Shown: positions 1-8,679 of the stretch, piece by piece
How the letters are laid out: each line of letters opens with the position of its first letter
Numbering within the stretch: position 1 is the stretch's first letter
Assembly (NCBI RefSeq): GCF_000974425.1
Contig: NZ_CP010429.1
Coordinates: 3,162,001-3,226,000 of the forward strand
DNA length: 64,000 nt
Direction: 5' to 3'
Source of the DNA: Spirosoma radiotolerans
Lineage (GTDB): Bacteria > Bacteroidota > Bacteroidia > Cytophagales > Spirosomataceae
Position numbers and translations under genes: made by a program
The notes under the pieces: model-generated
The model's input: only the letters and a program-made list of their open reading frames with translations
Told to the model about the DNA's origin: nothing
Database searches by the model: none

Positions 1-659
1 ACCAGTTGTGGCGCATTGGCCGAGTAGATAACAGCCGATTCGCCAGATCGTTTTTGCAGTTTCAGGAAATGAGCATCCTCAAGCTGCGCATATCCCGTTT
101 GAACAGGAGCGCTATTTTTTTGAGCGCTCGACACAGCTTGCAGAACCGCATTCGTGAGGTTATCAACCAGCTTTTCGTCATAGTCGCCCAGGCTCTTCCT
201 GCTCACGTAATCATTTGCCCATCCGCCCAGATTCGGATGCGAATTCGTGGCACCCAGGTACACGTTTTTCCAGTCGAGGCCAAGTTTAGGTAATCGCTTT
301 TGTAGTTCAGCGGCTACCAGCGGTGGCATCATAAGCAGGTCAATGCTCACGACAACGGCTTTGGTCGTTCCATTATCGAACACAATGGCCCGCGTAAAAA
401 TTGAATCGGCAGGTAACGACCTTCCGGTAGTAGCGTTCGTCGTCGAAAAAGCAGAGTTTAAACTAACCTTGGCCCATCCCGCATGGATCGCATGTTGTGG
501 CGGTGGACTCGATACGATCCAGGCAAATCGTTGCCGCGTAAATCGGTAATACAGCGCGTTTTTGTAGCTGGTTTTATCGACCAAAGCGATGCTGAACGCT
601 AAACCGTTAATAATAATAAGCGCCAGCACAAAGGCGACAAGACGGTATTTGGGCTTCAT
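1..659 (-). CDS. Neutral/alkaline ceramidase-like protein, N-terminal part (runs off the window)
   Basis: The minus-strand frame is open from an ATG at 659 to the window edge, so about 219 residues of the N-terminus are visible. A hydrophobic segment at residues 6-27 looks like an uncleaved signal or membrane anchor. The middle reads like the N-terminal domain of neutral/alkaline non-lysosomal ceramidases: a segment beginning RAIVFDNGTT, then VVSIDLL, then LGATNSHPNLGGW. The last corresponds to the family zinc-ligand stretch, usually THTH followed by Gly-Gly; here the first His position appears to be Asn, so zinc binding may be altered. Ceramidases of this fold cleave the amide bond of ceramide, but many bacterial members have unknown substrates. 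The C-terminal half lies outside the window. Confidence 0.7.
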   Translation of the reverse strand, partial: MKPKYRLVAFVLALIIINGLAFSIALVDKTSYKNALYYRFTRQRFAWIVSSPPPQHAIHAGWAKVSLNSAFSTTNATTGRSLPADSIFTRAIVFDNGTTKAVVVSIDLLMMPPLVAAELQKRLPKLGLDWKNVYLGATNSHPNLGGWANDYVSRKSLGDYDEKLVDNLTNAVLQAVSSAQKNSAPVQTGYAQLEDAHFLKLQKRSGESAVIYSANAPQL

Positions 660-782
660 TGACTATAGCCCGATTCTCCAGCGCATTCGCTTAAAAAGGG
701 TGGGCTGATAAAATTAGTGAGTGATCAGGCCTGCGCTGGCCATTGAGCATACCTGTCGTGCCAAAAGGACATCATTGGCACT

Positions 783-1235
783 CTACTCCGCAACCGGATA
801 TCCTTTATCGAGCCAGTCGGTCTTGAGGTTTTTGGCCAGATTCAACAACTTGTGGTTCTTGAAACCCAGCTCATTTAGTTTTGTGAACGCTGGGCGCACA
901 TTCGGACAGTTTTTGAAAGGGCAACAGCCGCAGTAAATCACAATGGCCCGGTCTTTAGGTTCTTTGCTAAGCAGTTTCTCCAGTTTCGCCAGATTATCGG
1001 CTTCACTGCCCGGTCCAACGCCAACTGATCCTTTGATGGTAGCCGCTGGTCCGATACTGATAATGAGGGGTTTCTCTGCCTTTGCGTCATTAATTGTCTG
1101 GGCTAAGTCAGCGGGTTCCAGCAGTTGTTCGGGGCTCCAGGGTTCGGCTTTTTTCCAGCCAGCCTGACCAATTAAAATAGATAGCAGAATGGCTACCAAG
1201 GCGAGTGGAACGAAATTTGTTTTTGCTTTCATCAT
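783..1235 (-). CDS. Rhodanese-like domain protein, exported or membrane-anchored
   Basis: A 150-residue protein with an N-terminal hydrophobic segment (residues 9-24) followed by a single rhodanese-like domain. The active-site loop reads YCGCCPFKNCPNV at about residues 101-113, a cysteine-rich variant seen in Bacteroidota rhodanese-like proteins; the first Cys sits where the sulfur-carrying cysteine is expected. It is the last gene of a three-gene minus-strand operon: its start overlaps the stop of the ACP phosphodiesterase gene by 4 bp (ATGA at 1232-1235). The probable role is periplasmic sulfur transfer or thiol redox chemistry; the substrate cannot be told. Confidence 0.8.
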   Translation of the reverse strand: MMKAKTNFVPLALVAILLSILIGQAGWKKAEPWSPEQLLEPADLAQTINDAKAEKPLIISIGPAATIKGSVGVGPGSEADNLAKLEKLLSKEPKDRAIVIYCGCCPFKNCPNVRPAFTKLNELGFKNHKLLNLAKNLKTDWLDKGYPVAE

Positions 1236-1834
1236 GAGTGTGTCAACGCGGTGCGCGTCTGTTGTACGTGTTCAACTAAGGTAGGCCAAAAATACGTGAA
1301 ATGGCGGGCAATTAGCTCATAATATCGCTCCAAATCCAGAATGGCCGTTTCCAATCCCGAAGGGAAAGCCGTTCGTCGGGAAACGCCTTTGAGTGACCGG
1401 TCAACCCCTTCGATAAATTGGTAATTCGTTAGCCAATCCTGCCGAATCATATAATCGGCCATTCGGGACGCATCACTTGGTAAACGAGCCTGATTATCGA
1501 GCAGGGTCTGGTAAAAATAGCGGATAAAATCGGGCAGGGCTTCACCCGTTAGCTGTTTGAAATTGAGCGCCAGGAAATGGTCGAAAAAAATATCGACGGC
1601 AGCCCCGGCATACTTATGACAACGTGGATGCAGTAGATCACGCACAGCGGCCACATCGGGGTGGGCATCTGTGAAGAAATCAATGGCCCGGTGTACGCGA
1701 ACGCCTATTACCTCTTCTGGCGACAGGTGATGGCGAGGGTTGGCCGGATCTCCTTTTATGAAATCGCCGATAAAATTCCCGATGAGTAAGCCTGTATTTC
1801 GATTCGACAGATAGCCATGCGCCAGTATGTTCAT
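1232..1834 (-). CDS. acpH: Acyl carrier protein phosphodiesterase (AcpH family)
   Basis: A 200-residue protein of the AcpH/DUF479 family, which removes the 4'-phosphopantetheine group from holo-acyl carrier protein and is part of the HD-type hydrolases. The N-terminus shows the family signature MNILAHGYLS followed by IGNFIGDFIKG, and later HRAIDFFTDAHP and a FFDHFLA segment holding the conserved His/Asp residues. Length is normal. It overlaps the upstream deaminase gene by 4 bp and the downstream rhodanese gene by 4 bp, so the three are almost certainly co-transcribed and translationally coupled. Confidence 0.9.
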   Translation of the reverse strand: MNILAHGYLSNRNTGLLIGNFIGDFIKGDPANPRHHLSPEEVIGVRVHRAIDFFTDAHPDVAAVRDLLHPRCHKYAGAAVDIFFDHFLALNFKQLTGEALPDFIRYFYQTLLDNQARLPSDASRMADYMIRQDWLTNYQFIEGVDRSLKGVSRRTAFPSGLETAILDLERYYELIARHFTYFWPTLVEHVQQTRTALTHS

Positions 1835-2427
1835 ACCGTCTTTTTGGCTATAGGTGGCTCCGATACCAACAAACCCCCCTCGCCCGGCGCATACCGCTCA
1901 ACAGCGACACCAAACCGACGAAGAAAATCTACGCCTTCATCGGATCCAATGCCTTTGTATTCGGCGTACGAATGCAGGAATACGACGCGGGCAATTTTCA
2001 TGCTGTAAATAATTCGGGCGCAGGCAATGCAGGGCGACAGCGTCACGTAAATGGTGGAGCCTTCAATTTCGGAGCCGTTTTTTGCCGCATACAGAATGGC
2101 ATTTTGCTCGGCATGGAGCGCCAGGGAACACGACCCTTTCGAATCCCGGGGGCATCCCACATCCGAAAACTCCTCGTCGCAGTTGTGCGTACCCGCGGGT
2201 GGGCCGTTATACCCGATCGAAATGATTCGTGTGTCGCGGGTCAGGACGGCCCCAACCTGCGCTTTGATGCAATGTGAACGCTTGGCCAGATTAACGGCCA
2301 GATCCATAAAAATATCATCAAACCGGGGCTTAGGAACGGGTCCGCCCTGGTTTTTTTTGGTAGATGTGTTCGACTGAATGACGGCCAAATTGTCAGGAGA
2401 AGTGGATGTGTTGGTGGAAGGTACCAT
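1831..2427 (-). CDS. Deoxycytidylate (dCMP) deaminase family protein
   Basis: A 198-residue zinc-dependent cytidine/deoxycytidylate deaminase of the ComEB type. The zinc-binding and proton-shuttle motif HAE is at residues 105-107 and the second zinc motif PCIAC at 132-136. An additional Cys/His-rich segment (GTHNCDEEF, then GCPRDSKGSCSLALHAE) is typical of dCMP deaminases. It converts dCMP to dUMP for thymidylate synthesis. The first about 30 residues are low-complexity (Ser/Thr/Asn-rich) and look non-conserved, so an internal start is possible, although no better ATG is close to the domain. First gene of the operon with AcpH and the rhodanese-like gene. Confidence 0.9.
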   Translation of the reverse strand: MVPSTNTSTSPDNLAVIQSNTSTKKNQGGPVPKPRFDDIFMDLAVNLAKRSHCIKAQVGAVLTRDTRIISIGYNGPPAGTHNCDEEFSDVGCPRDSKGSCSLALHAEQNAILYAAKNGSEIEGSTIYVTLSPCIACARIIYSMKIARVVFLHSYAEYKGIGSDEGVDFLRRFGVAVERYAPGEGGLLVSEPPIAKKTV

Positions 2428-2535
2428 GTGGCAAAGATCAGTCTAAAAAAATTCGTTCACGATGAAAGCTGTGTTTTTAAGGCGCCAGACTTCCCAGTGA
2501 ACGAGTTAGGAATAATAGAAAACAGGTAGCCTCTC

Positions 2536-4428
2536 CTATCGCTTTTTTCTACCCGAATAATTGCCCGATGAGGTGGTCTTACCCGAATTTCCTGTTTTAC
2601 TACCCAATAATCGTTCGACCAGATCCGGCCGGTTAAGCTTATTCAAGCGGTTGCGAATCCAGTCCTTGTATTCGGGCTTATACCAGAAGAAATACCGATT
2701 CTGCGCCTGTTTTTCGTCCCGTGTTTTAGCCGTTTTGACGGGCTTTAATGTATATGGATGAACACCCGAATAATAGATCACTTCGGCCACCGTCATGGGC
2801 GTGGGTGTAAAATCCTGCACCTGCTCAAGCTGGAAGCCTAGGTCTTTAGTCTCGGCGGCCAGATTGGCCATATCCTGCTCCTCACAGCCGGGGTGCGACG
2901 AGATGAAGTACGGAATCAGGGGTTGCTTTAAGTTGTGCTTCTCCTGAATCTGGTCGTATTTCTTCTTGAATAACTTAAAATACTTAAACGACGGCTTCCG
3001 CATGATCCGCAATGTATCATCGGCGGTGTGCTCGGGGGCCACTTTCAGTCGACCCGACACATGGCGCGTAACAAGCTGCTCCATGTACTCGTCGTGGTTT
3101 CCATCGTTATTATTTTTGTTAAAATCATCGACCAGCAAATCGTACCGCACCCCGGAGCCAACAAACGCTTTTTTAATGGCCGGGTTTGCATCGACTTTGC
3201 GGTACAGTTCCGTCAACGGCTTGTGCGAGGTGTCCAGATTGGAGCAGATAACCGGGTGAATACAGCTCGGGCTCTGGCAACGGGCGCAGATCGACTCGTC
3301 TTTGCCCTTCATCTTATACATGTTGGCCGACGGGCCACCCAGGTCTGAAATATACCCTTTGAACTCCGGGTGCTTCGTGATTTCGTCTACCTCTTTCAGT
3401 ACGGACTTCTCACTGCGCGAAGCGATAAATTTACCCTGGTGGGCCGAAATGGTACAGAAGCTACAACCGCCAAAACAACCCCGGTGCATGTTTACCGAGA
3501 ATTTGATCATGTCATAGGCTGGAATCGGACCCCGCTTCTTGTATTTAGGGTGAGGAAGGCGAGTATAAGGCAAATCAAATGACTTGTCAATTTCAGCCTC
3601 CTCCATCGTTTTGAAGGGGGGATTGATGACCAATACCTGATTGCCCACCTGCTGGGTTATCCGGTTGGCCTGCCACTTATTGGACTCAACCTCAACAATT
3701 TTAAAGTTGGCCGCATACTTGATCTTGTCTTTCAGGCAGGTCTCATGGCTCGCTAGCTCAACCGTACTCCAGTCGTTATAGTCAGCCAACGGCGTGCGGG
3801 CATCGTGCATGAACGCCACCTGGTTGATATTCCGCATCGATGAAAACGGTACGCCCTGCCGCGCCAGTTTCAGGATTTCGCGGAGGGGTTGCTCGCCCAT
3901 GCCATACACCAGCATATCGGCCCCGGCATCGACCAGAATGGACGGCATTAGTTTATCCTGCCAGTAATCGTAATGGGTTACCCGGCGCAGCGAGGCCTCG
4001 ATACCACCGAGGAGCACCGGAACATCAGGATACAATTCTTTTAAAATTTTGGAGTACACCGTCGTCGCGTAGTCAGGCCGAAAGCCCGCTTCACCGCCGG
4101 GGGTGTAGGAGTCGTTGGAGCGCAGCCGTTTGTTGGCGGTGTAGTGATTGACCATGGAATCCATGCAACCTGCCGTTACCCCAAAGAAATATTTAGGCTT
4201 GCCAAATTTCTTGAAATCACGTAGATCGTCTTTCCAGTTGGGCTGCGCCACAATCGCTACCCGAAAACCCTCGCTTTCCATGATACGGCCAATCACAGCG
4301 GTCCCGAAAGCGGGGTGGTCTACGTACGCATCGCCTGAAACCAGAACAATGTCGACCTCGTCCCAACCTCTCTTTTCGACCTCTTTCATTGTTAGAGGCA
4401 GCCAATCTGTAATGGGTCTTTCAATCAT
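2536..4428 (-). CDS. ygiQ: YgiQ family radical SAM protein
   Basis: A 630-residue protein of the YgiQ family. The N-terminal part opens with PITDWLPLTMKEVEKRGWDE and resembles a B12-binding-like Rossmann region (DIVLVSGDAYVDHPAFG). The radical SAM cluster motif CFGGCSFC is at about residues 315-322, preceded by KFSVNMHRG. A C-terminal region includes FTPTPMT and YYSGVHPYTL, characteristic of the family. A lysine- and serine-rich tail ends the protein. The biochemical reaction of YgiQ is not firmly established. Single gene on the minus strand, divergent from the oxidoreductase gene that begins at 4573. Confidence 0.92.
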   Translation of the reverse strand: MIERPITDWLPLTMKEVEKRGWDEVDIVLVSGDAYVDHPAFGTAVIGRIMESEGFRVAIVAQPNWKDDLRDFKKFGKPKYFFGVTAGCMDSMVNHYTANKRLRSNDSYTPGGEAGFRPDYATTVYSKILKELYPDVPVLLGGIEASLRRVTHYDYWQDKLMPSILVDAGADMLVYGMGEQPLREILKLARQGVPFSSMRNINQVAFMHDARTPLADYNDWSTVELASHETCLKDKIKYAANFKIVEVESNKWQANRITQQVGNQVLVINPPFKTMEEAEIDKSFDLPYTRLPHPKYKKRGPIPAYDMIKFSVNMHRGCFGGCSFCTISAHQGKFIASRSEKSVLKEVDEITKHPEFKGYISDLGGPSANMYKMKGKDESICARCQSPSCIHPVICSNLDTSHKPLTELYRKVDANPAIKKAFVGSGVRYDLLVDDFNKNNNDGNHDEYMEQLVTRHVSGRLKVAPEHTADDTLRIMRKPSFKYFKLFKKKYDQIQEKHNLKQPLIPYFISSHPGCEEQDMANLAAETKDLGFQLEQVQDFTPTPMTVAEVIYYSGVHPYTLKPVKTAKTRDEKQAQNRYFFWYKPEYKDWIRNRLNKLNRPDLVERLLGSKTGNSGKTTSSGNYSGRKKR

Positions 4429-4572
4429 GAGTACGTGTAATTATCTACCTGAAAAACATCGAAATTACGAAATAATTCATTGAATGGCCATGAATCATTC
4501 GTTCTGAAGGGATCGGCGGCTGTATGTTCCGCTATTTTGCTCAATTTCGCCCAGGCCAAACCTAGTTTTCTT

Positions 4573-5598
4573 ATGCCCTTACTGAAAGCAGCCATTATTG
4601 GCGGTGGCAATATTGCCGACAACAACCATATTCCGGCCCTTAAGCAACTGGCCGACCGGGTAGAGCTTGTTGCTGTGTGCGGTCGTGACCTCGGAAAAGC
4701 CCGCGCCCTGGCTGATAAACACAACATTGCCCACGCCTTCGATAACACGGGCTCACTGTATGATCAGTGTGCGCCCGATCTGGTCGTCATTTGCACACCG
4801 AATAACCTGCATCATCCGCAAACGATGGAAGCGCTGGCGCGTAATTGCCATGTTTTCTGCGAGAAACCACCCGCCACTTCGGCCCAGCAAGCCAGGGACA
4901 TGGCCAATCTCGCGGTTCAGAAAGGCCTAACACTGGCGTATAACTTTCAACTCAGGCAAACGAGTGAATGTGCGTTACTGATGCGTTGCCGGGCCAATGG
5001 ACTGCTCGGCGACATTTACCACATTAAAGCCCATTTTCTACGGCGACGGGGTATTCCAGGCTGGGGGCATTTTACCAACAAAGCGATGCAGGGCGGAGGT
5101 GCGTTGATGGATCTTGGGGTGCACGTCCTCGACTTAGCTCTCTTTGCACTGGGCCATCCAACGCCCGATCAGGTGCTCGGCAACACTTATGATTTGATCG
5201 GTAAAGCGGGCGGCAAAGGGTTGATGGGCGACTGGAATCCAAACGCGTTTGAGGTTGAAGATGCTGCCATGGCCTATCTTTCGTTTCCCAACAACGTATC
5301 AATCATGCTGTCGGCGTCTTTTGCTCTGAACACCCAGACCGATAAAGATCGAAACCTGGAAATCTTCGGCAGTAAAGGTGGCGTAAAGCTCTTCCCCTTT
5401 TCGCTCTATACCGAAGTAGCCGGTGAGTTGGCCGATATCCAGTTTCCGTACTTGGACGAAACGGACATTCAACTCAAAAATACCATCGCGTTTCTGGATG
5501 CCTGTGAAGGTAAACCCTCAACGGTTTGCACGGCTGAGCAGGGAGTCATTTTACAAGAGATTGTCGAGCGCATCTATCACTCCGCGGAGAAAAAGTGA
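4573..5598 (+). CDS. Gfo/Idh/MocA family NAD(P)-dependent oxidoreductase
   Basis: The likely start is the ATG at 4573, because the dinucleotide-binding core begins there: MPLLKAAIIGGGNIADNNH holds the Rossmann GxGxxA-type turn. The open frame continues back to 4480 but the extra 31 residues lack conservation features. The 341-residue protein continues with VICTPNNLHH and HVFCEKPPA (the conserved EKP motif of the family, here around residue 97), and the second domain has GGGALMDLGVHVLDLALF, where the His/Asp pair is the usual catalytic site. Members oxidise or reduce sugars and related polyols; the substrate is not evident. The gene stands alone on the plus strand. Confidence 0.9.
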   Translation: MPLLKAAIIGGGNIADNNHIPALKQLADRVELVAVCGRDLGKARALADKHNIAHAFDNTGSLYDQCAPDLVVICTPNNLHHPQTMEALARNCHVFCEKPPATSAQQARDMANLAVQKGLTLAYNFQLRQTSECALLMRCRANGLLGDIYHIKAHFLRRRGIPGWGHFTNKAMQGGGALMDLGVHVLDLALFALGHPTPDQVLGNTYDLIGKAGGKGLMGDWNPNAFEVEDAAMAYLSFPNNVSIMLSASFALNTQTDKDRNLEIFGSKGGVKLFPFSLYTEVAGELADIQFPYLDETDIQLKNTIAFLDACEGKPSTVCTAEQGVILQEIVERIYHSAEKK

Positions 5599-5640
5599 AG
5601 CTGTTTTGACGTCCAGAAAAGCGTTAACAATAAGTTTTTT

Positions 5641-5721
5641 GTCATTCCGCCGAAGGAAGAATCTTCGGTAAAATGCCTAAATGTCTACTCCTACTGAAGA
5701 TTCCTCCTTCGGCGGAATGAC
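5641..5721. repeat. MITE-like inverted repeat, 26-bp arms
   Basis: Arms 5641-5666 and 5696-5721 are inverted copies with one mismatch in 26 bp, beginning GTCATTCCGCCGAAGG; the loop is 29 bases. It sits just after the oxidoreductase stop codon. Arms of this GTCATTCCG...GGAATGAC type recur in Bacteroidota spacers in my general knowledge, so it may be a small non-autonomous repeat rather than a simple terminator. Confidence 0.6.
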
Positions 5722-5765
5722 AAATTCAGAAACGAAAATTCAAACAGCTTTAGTAGTATAAAAAC

Positions 5766-5807
5766 AGACGCATAAAGCGTTGAGAAATCCCCCCTCTTTG
5801 TGCGTCT
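5766..5807 (-). terminator. Hairpin downstream of the ABC1 kinase gene
   Basis: Arms 5766-5777 and 5796-5807 pair over 12 bp with one G-T wobble, starting 24 nt beyond the kinase stop codon at 5831 on the minus strand. Confidence 0.55.
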
Positions 5808-5830
5808 ATATATGTGCTAATGTTGTATAA

Positions 5831-7156
5831 TCAGACCAACGCCTTGGTCGAACGCAGCCACTCGGGCTTCGTAGTTGTTACACGGGCTTTTAGTTCATTC
5901 AACATGGCGTAGAGACCGTAGTAGGTACGGTTCACATACAAGCCATCCTGCGATCCGCGGGCCACTTTCGAGTTTTTCAATTCGTCTACATTAGCCAATC
6001 CTTCGGCAAACGCATAAACCCGATTAAAGTAAGCATCATCCCCAAAATCAAAGGACTCAACCGCAAAGGGTTCAGCCAGCATGCGGGTCATCTGCTTAAA
6101 TAAATCGGAGAAAAAAGCCCGCTCTTTAGGTGAATCTTCAGATGTGAGGAACTCCAGATTTTCAAAAATCTCTTCCGTTAACTGAGCGTCATCGATGGTA
6201 TCCGGATTAACCAACCGGAAATAATTATCGTAATAAAAATCAGGGATAACTTTCACACAACCGAAATCAATGACGCCCATGGTCCCATCGGCCCGCATCA
6301 GGAAATTGCCCGGATGCGGGTCGGCATGAACCTGACGCAGGGTATGAATCTGAAAATCATAAAAATCCCAGAGCGCCTGCCCAATCCTGTCCCGAACCTC
6401 CTGCGACGGATTCGTTTTCATGAACTCTTTCAGGTGCATTCCTTCGAGCCAGTCCATAGTCAGAATACGTTTCGATGATAATTCGGGGTAGTATTTGGGG
6501 AATACCAGACCCGGAATGTGAGCACAGGCTTCTGAAATCTCAATAGACCGCTTCAACTCAAGCTCGTAGTCTGTCTCTTCCAGCAGTTTCGATTCCACTT
6601 CGCCCATGTACCGGTCGATATCCCGCTCATTTAGGTTCAGGAGTCGAACAGCGAGCGGTTTAGCAATTTTCAGGTCTGAACTGACGGCATCGGCTACCCC
6701 CGGATACTGGACTTTAACGGCTAGTTTTTTTCCATCCTTCCAGGCCTGATGCACCTGCCCAATGCTGGCCGCATTGACGGCCTCAATGCTGAACTTGTCG
6801 AACAGTTGCGCGGGCGTTTTGCCAAAATACGTTTTAAACGTCTTGACAACCAGCGGACCCGACAGGGGTGGTGCCGAATACTGAGCCATCGTGAACTTGT
6901 CGGAGTAGGCCACCGGCAGCAATCCCCGGTCCATGCTCAGCATCTGGGCCATTTTCAGGGCCGAACCCTTCAATTCACTCAGGGCATCATAGATGTCGGC
7001 CGCATTATCCTTGTGCAATTCATCTTTCGACAAATCGGGATCAAGCAGTTTCTTACTATAATGCTTTATATAGTTACCGCCAACCTTTACACCAGCTTTC
7101 ATGAACTGGCTGGCACGCGCAACCTTACTCGTTGGAACGGATGTCTGGATTTTCAT
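5831..7156 (-). CDS. ABC1/AarF/UbiB family atypical kinase
   Basis: A 441-residue protein kinase-like (PKL) protein of the ABC1/UbiB family. The family's KxGQ-type motif is seen as LKMAQMLS near residue 69, with Ala in place of the usual Gly. The Ala-rich nucleotide loop region NAASIGQVHQA, the catalytic lysine in KLAVKVQYPG, the ExD-type motif in KLLEETDYELE, ADPHPGNF in the catalytic loop and VIDFGCVKVI as the metal-binding DFG follow in order. Family members support quinone biosynthesis or lipid homeostasis, but many bacterial ones have no defined function. The TetR-like gene lies 78 bp upstream on the same strand, separated by a low-complexity hairpin, and the pair is probably one transcription unit. 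Confidence 0.88.
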   Translation of the reverse strand: MKIQTSVPTSKVARASQFMKAGVKVGGNYIKHYSKKLLDPDLSKDELHKDNAADIYDALSELKGSALKMAQMLSMDRGLLPVAYSDKFTMAQYSAPPLSGPLVVKTFKTYFGKTPAQLFDKFSIEAVNAASIGQVHQAWKDGKKLAVKVQYPGVADAVSSDLKIAKPLAVRLLNLNERDIDRYMGEVESKLLEETDYELELKRSIEISEACAHIPGLVFPKYYPELSSKRILTMDWLEGMHLKEFMKTNPSQEVRDRIGQALWDFYDFQIHTLRQVHADPHPGNFLMRADGTMGVIDFGCVKVIPDFYYDNYFRLVNPDTIDDAQLTEEIFENLEFLTSEDSPKERAFFSDLFKQMTRMLAEPFAVESFDFGDDAYFNRVYAFAEGLANVDELKNSKVARGSQDGLYVNRTYYGLYAMLNELKARVTTTKPEWLRSTKALV

Positions 7157-7165
7157 TTTTTATGA

Positions 7166-7240
7166 GTGAAAGAGCGAAAGATGGAAAGAGTGAAAATGGC
7201 TGGCATTAGCGTTCTCGCTCTTTCTATCTTTCACTCATTT
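7166..7240. repeat. Low-complexity word hairpin (GAAAGAG type)
   Basis: Between the TetR-like and ABC1 genes a purine-rich arm (repeated GAGTGAAAGA / GAGCGAAAGA words) is followed by a pyrimidine-rich arm (CTCGCTCTTTC then ATCTTTCACTCA). The left arm carries about one extra word relative to the right. One of five hairpins of this build in the window. Confidence 0.5.
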
Positions 7241-7903
7241 ATTCTGGTACATGAACTTAGCAAAATCGAACAGGGTATCTAACGGCGAACGGCCAATGAG
7301 ATCGAAGGCGGTATTGACTGACTTTTCAATAGCGGAGTCGGTCTTCTCGAAATTCTTACTTACGTCGCGTATCCAGAAATCAAGCAGGTAAAGTGTTTGT
7401 CCCCAAAGGGCATCCGGGTAACGGTCAGTCACAAACGGACGTGGTTCAACCTCCTTGCTTTCCCGGCCTTCGGCCAACAGATCGCGGGCATAGTCGAAAA
7501 ACTCGTCTTTAAATGGATTTAAAATAGGCACTTTAGGCGTCAGGCTCCGGATTCCTTTGCCTTTGCTCTGGTCCTTTAACCGACCAAAGCTATACACAAC
7601 AAAGCTGCGCTGCGCTTTCAGTAACTCGATCCAGGTGTAATAGAAAGCCAGCAGCTTTTCGCGAACCGAATAGCCCTGATACGTTTCATCGGCTTCTACG
7701 GTTGTCTTGGCATCGGTAAAAAAGGCCAGCCAGATGTCGGCTTCAATGGCATCGAAGGAGGTGTAGTGGTTGTAAAAATCAGCCTCAGCTATTTTTAGTT
7801 TCTTGGCAAACTGAAAAACGGAGGTAGGTTGCTTGCCATTTTCGAGTACGTACTCCGTGTACGCTTTGCGGATTTTTTCTAGCATTTCCATACAACAGGA
7901 CAA
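7235..7903 (-). CDS. TetR/AcrR family transcriptional regulator
   Basis: A 222-residue protein. Residues about 7-55 form a TetR-type helix-turn-helix: KIRKAYTEYVLENGKQPTSV, then FQFAKKLKIAEADFYNHY, where the recognition helix is followed by the usual YxHF-like turn. The remainder is an alpha-helical ligand-binding domain with several aromatic residues. The true start may be the ATG at 7891 or 7885, since the first few residues (MSCC) add nothing to the domain. It precedes the ABC1 kinase gene on the same strand. Such pairs suggest the regulator controls the kinase or membrane-lipid metabolism, but this is inference. Confidence 0.8.
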   Translation of the reverse strand: MSCCMEMLEKIRKAYTEYVLENGKQPTSVFQFAKKLKIAEADFYNHYTSFDAIEADIWLAFFTDAKTTVEADETYQGYSVREKLLAFYYTWIELLKAQRSFVVYSFGRLKDQSKGKGIRSLTPKVPILNPFKDEFFDYARDLLAEGRESKEVEPRPFVTDRYPDALWGQTLYLLDFWIRDVSKNFEKTDSAIEKSVNTAFDLIGRSPLDTLFDFAKFMYQNK

Positions 7904-7963
7904 CGGCCCGTTTACAAAAAAAGTTTAGTGGTTTTCTGCATCTGAAAGCCCAATAACTTCCTG

Positions 7964-7971
7964 TATTTTTG
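7964..7971 (+). promoter_or_regulatory. Bacteroidota -7 promoter element (TATTTTTG)
   Basis: TATTTTTG fits the TAnnTTTG consensus 66 bases ahead of the exported LTxxQ gene at 8037. A clear -33 TTG is not obvious, so support is moderate. Confidence 0.4.
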
Positions 7972-8036
7972 TCCTGCTTTACCGAACAAATCAAATCGAT
8001 AAACTGACGCTAACGAATCAATTTCCTATAACTGTC

Positions 8037-8558
8037 ATGAATAAAGTAACAATGTGGTTGTGTTGCCTGGCGCTGTTCATCAGCCTGCATAGCTTTGGTC
8101 AGTATGGTGGATACGGCGGGGGGTACGGCCGAGGGGGTTATGGCGGAGGCATGGGGCAAAGTATGCCCAGCAGCCCACCCAGAGCTTCTGTCCCGAACAT
8201 TGCCGGCGATATGGCTCAGAAGGAAACTAAATGGTTGAAAGAAAACCTTGAGTTGACTAAAGAGCAGGCCAAATCTGTCAAACAACTCAATAATGAATAC
8301 GCCAGCCAACAACAGGATGCCATCAAAGACATCATTGGCACGGGTGGCGGTCGTCCTTCGCCGGAAACAATCAAGCAGGTGAAAGATGTGATGCTGATGT
8401 TCAATGAAGAAAAGGAAGAAAAGCTAAAGCCAATTCTGACGCCGGAGCAATGGACGCTCTATCAATCCAAGAAAGAGGCCATGCAAAAGGAAATTGGTGG
8501 CTGGCGGCCGGCGGCTCCTAAGAAAGACTCGACGAGCCGGGCGGCCAATCAAGGATAG
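8037..8558 (+). CDS. Exported small protein with LTxxQ (Spy/CpxP-like) motifs
   Basis: A 173-residue protein with a signal peptide (residues 1-21, cleavage probably after SFG), a Gly/Tyr-rich low-complexity stretch (about 22-42), then a helical region. Two LTxxQ-type motifs are visible, ELTKEQAKSVKQL near residue 72 and ILTPEQWTLYQSK near residue 137, as in periplasmic Spy/CpxP-like proteins, which act as chaperones or metal/stress sensors. The spacing of about 65 residues between motifs also fits that family. The C-terminus is lysine- and serine-rich. It is transcribed alone, divergently from the TetR-like gene. Confidence 0.65.
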   Translation: MNKVTMWLCCLALFISLHSFGQYGGYGGGYGRGGYGGGMGQSMPSSPPRASVPNIAGDMAQKETKWLKENLELTKEQAKSVKQLNNEYASQQQDAIKDIIGTGGGRPSPETIKQVKDVMLMFNEEKEEKLKPILTPEQWTLYQSKKEAMQKEIGGWRPAAPKKDSTSRAANQG

Positions 8559-8679
8559 GACTAACGCAGACCGGTTAATTGTTTTACAAAAAAGAAGGCA
8601 TTTTCCCGACCAATCCGTAAGTCTAAGGAGTACGTTATTACGTAAGTGTGGCGATATACCCTTTTAATTCGCCCGACTT

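Noticed and set aside
4480..4572. Upstream extension of the Gfo/Idh/MocA oxidoreductase
   Set aside because: The 31 additional residues carry no family feature, and the Rossmann core begins directly after the ATG at 4573.
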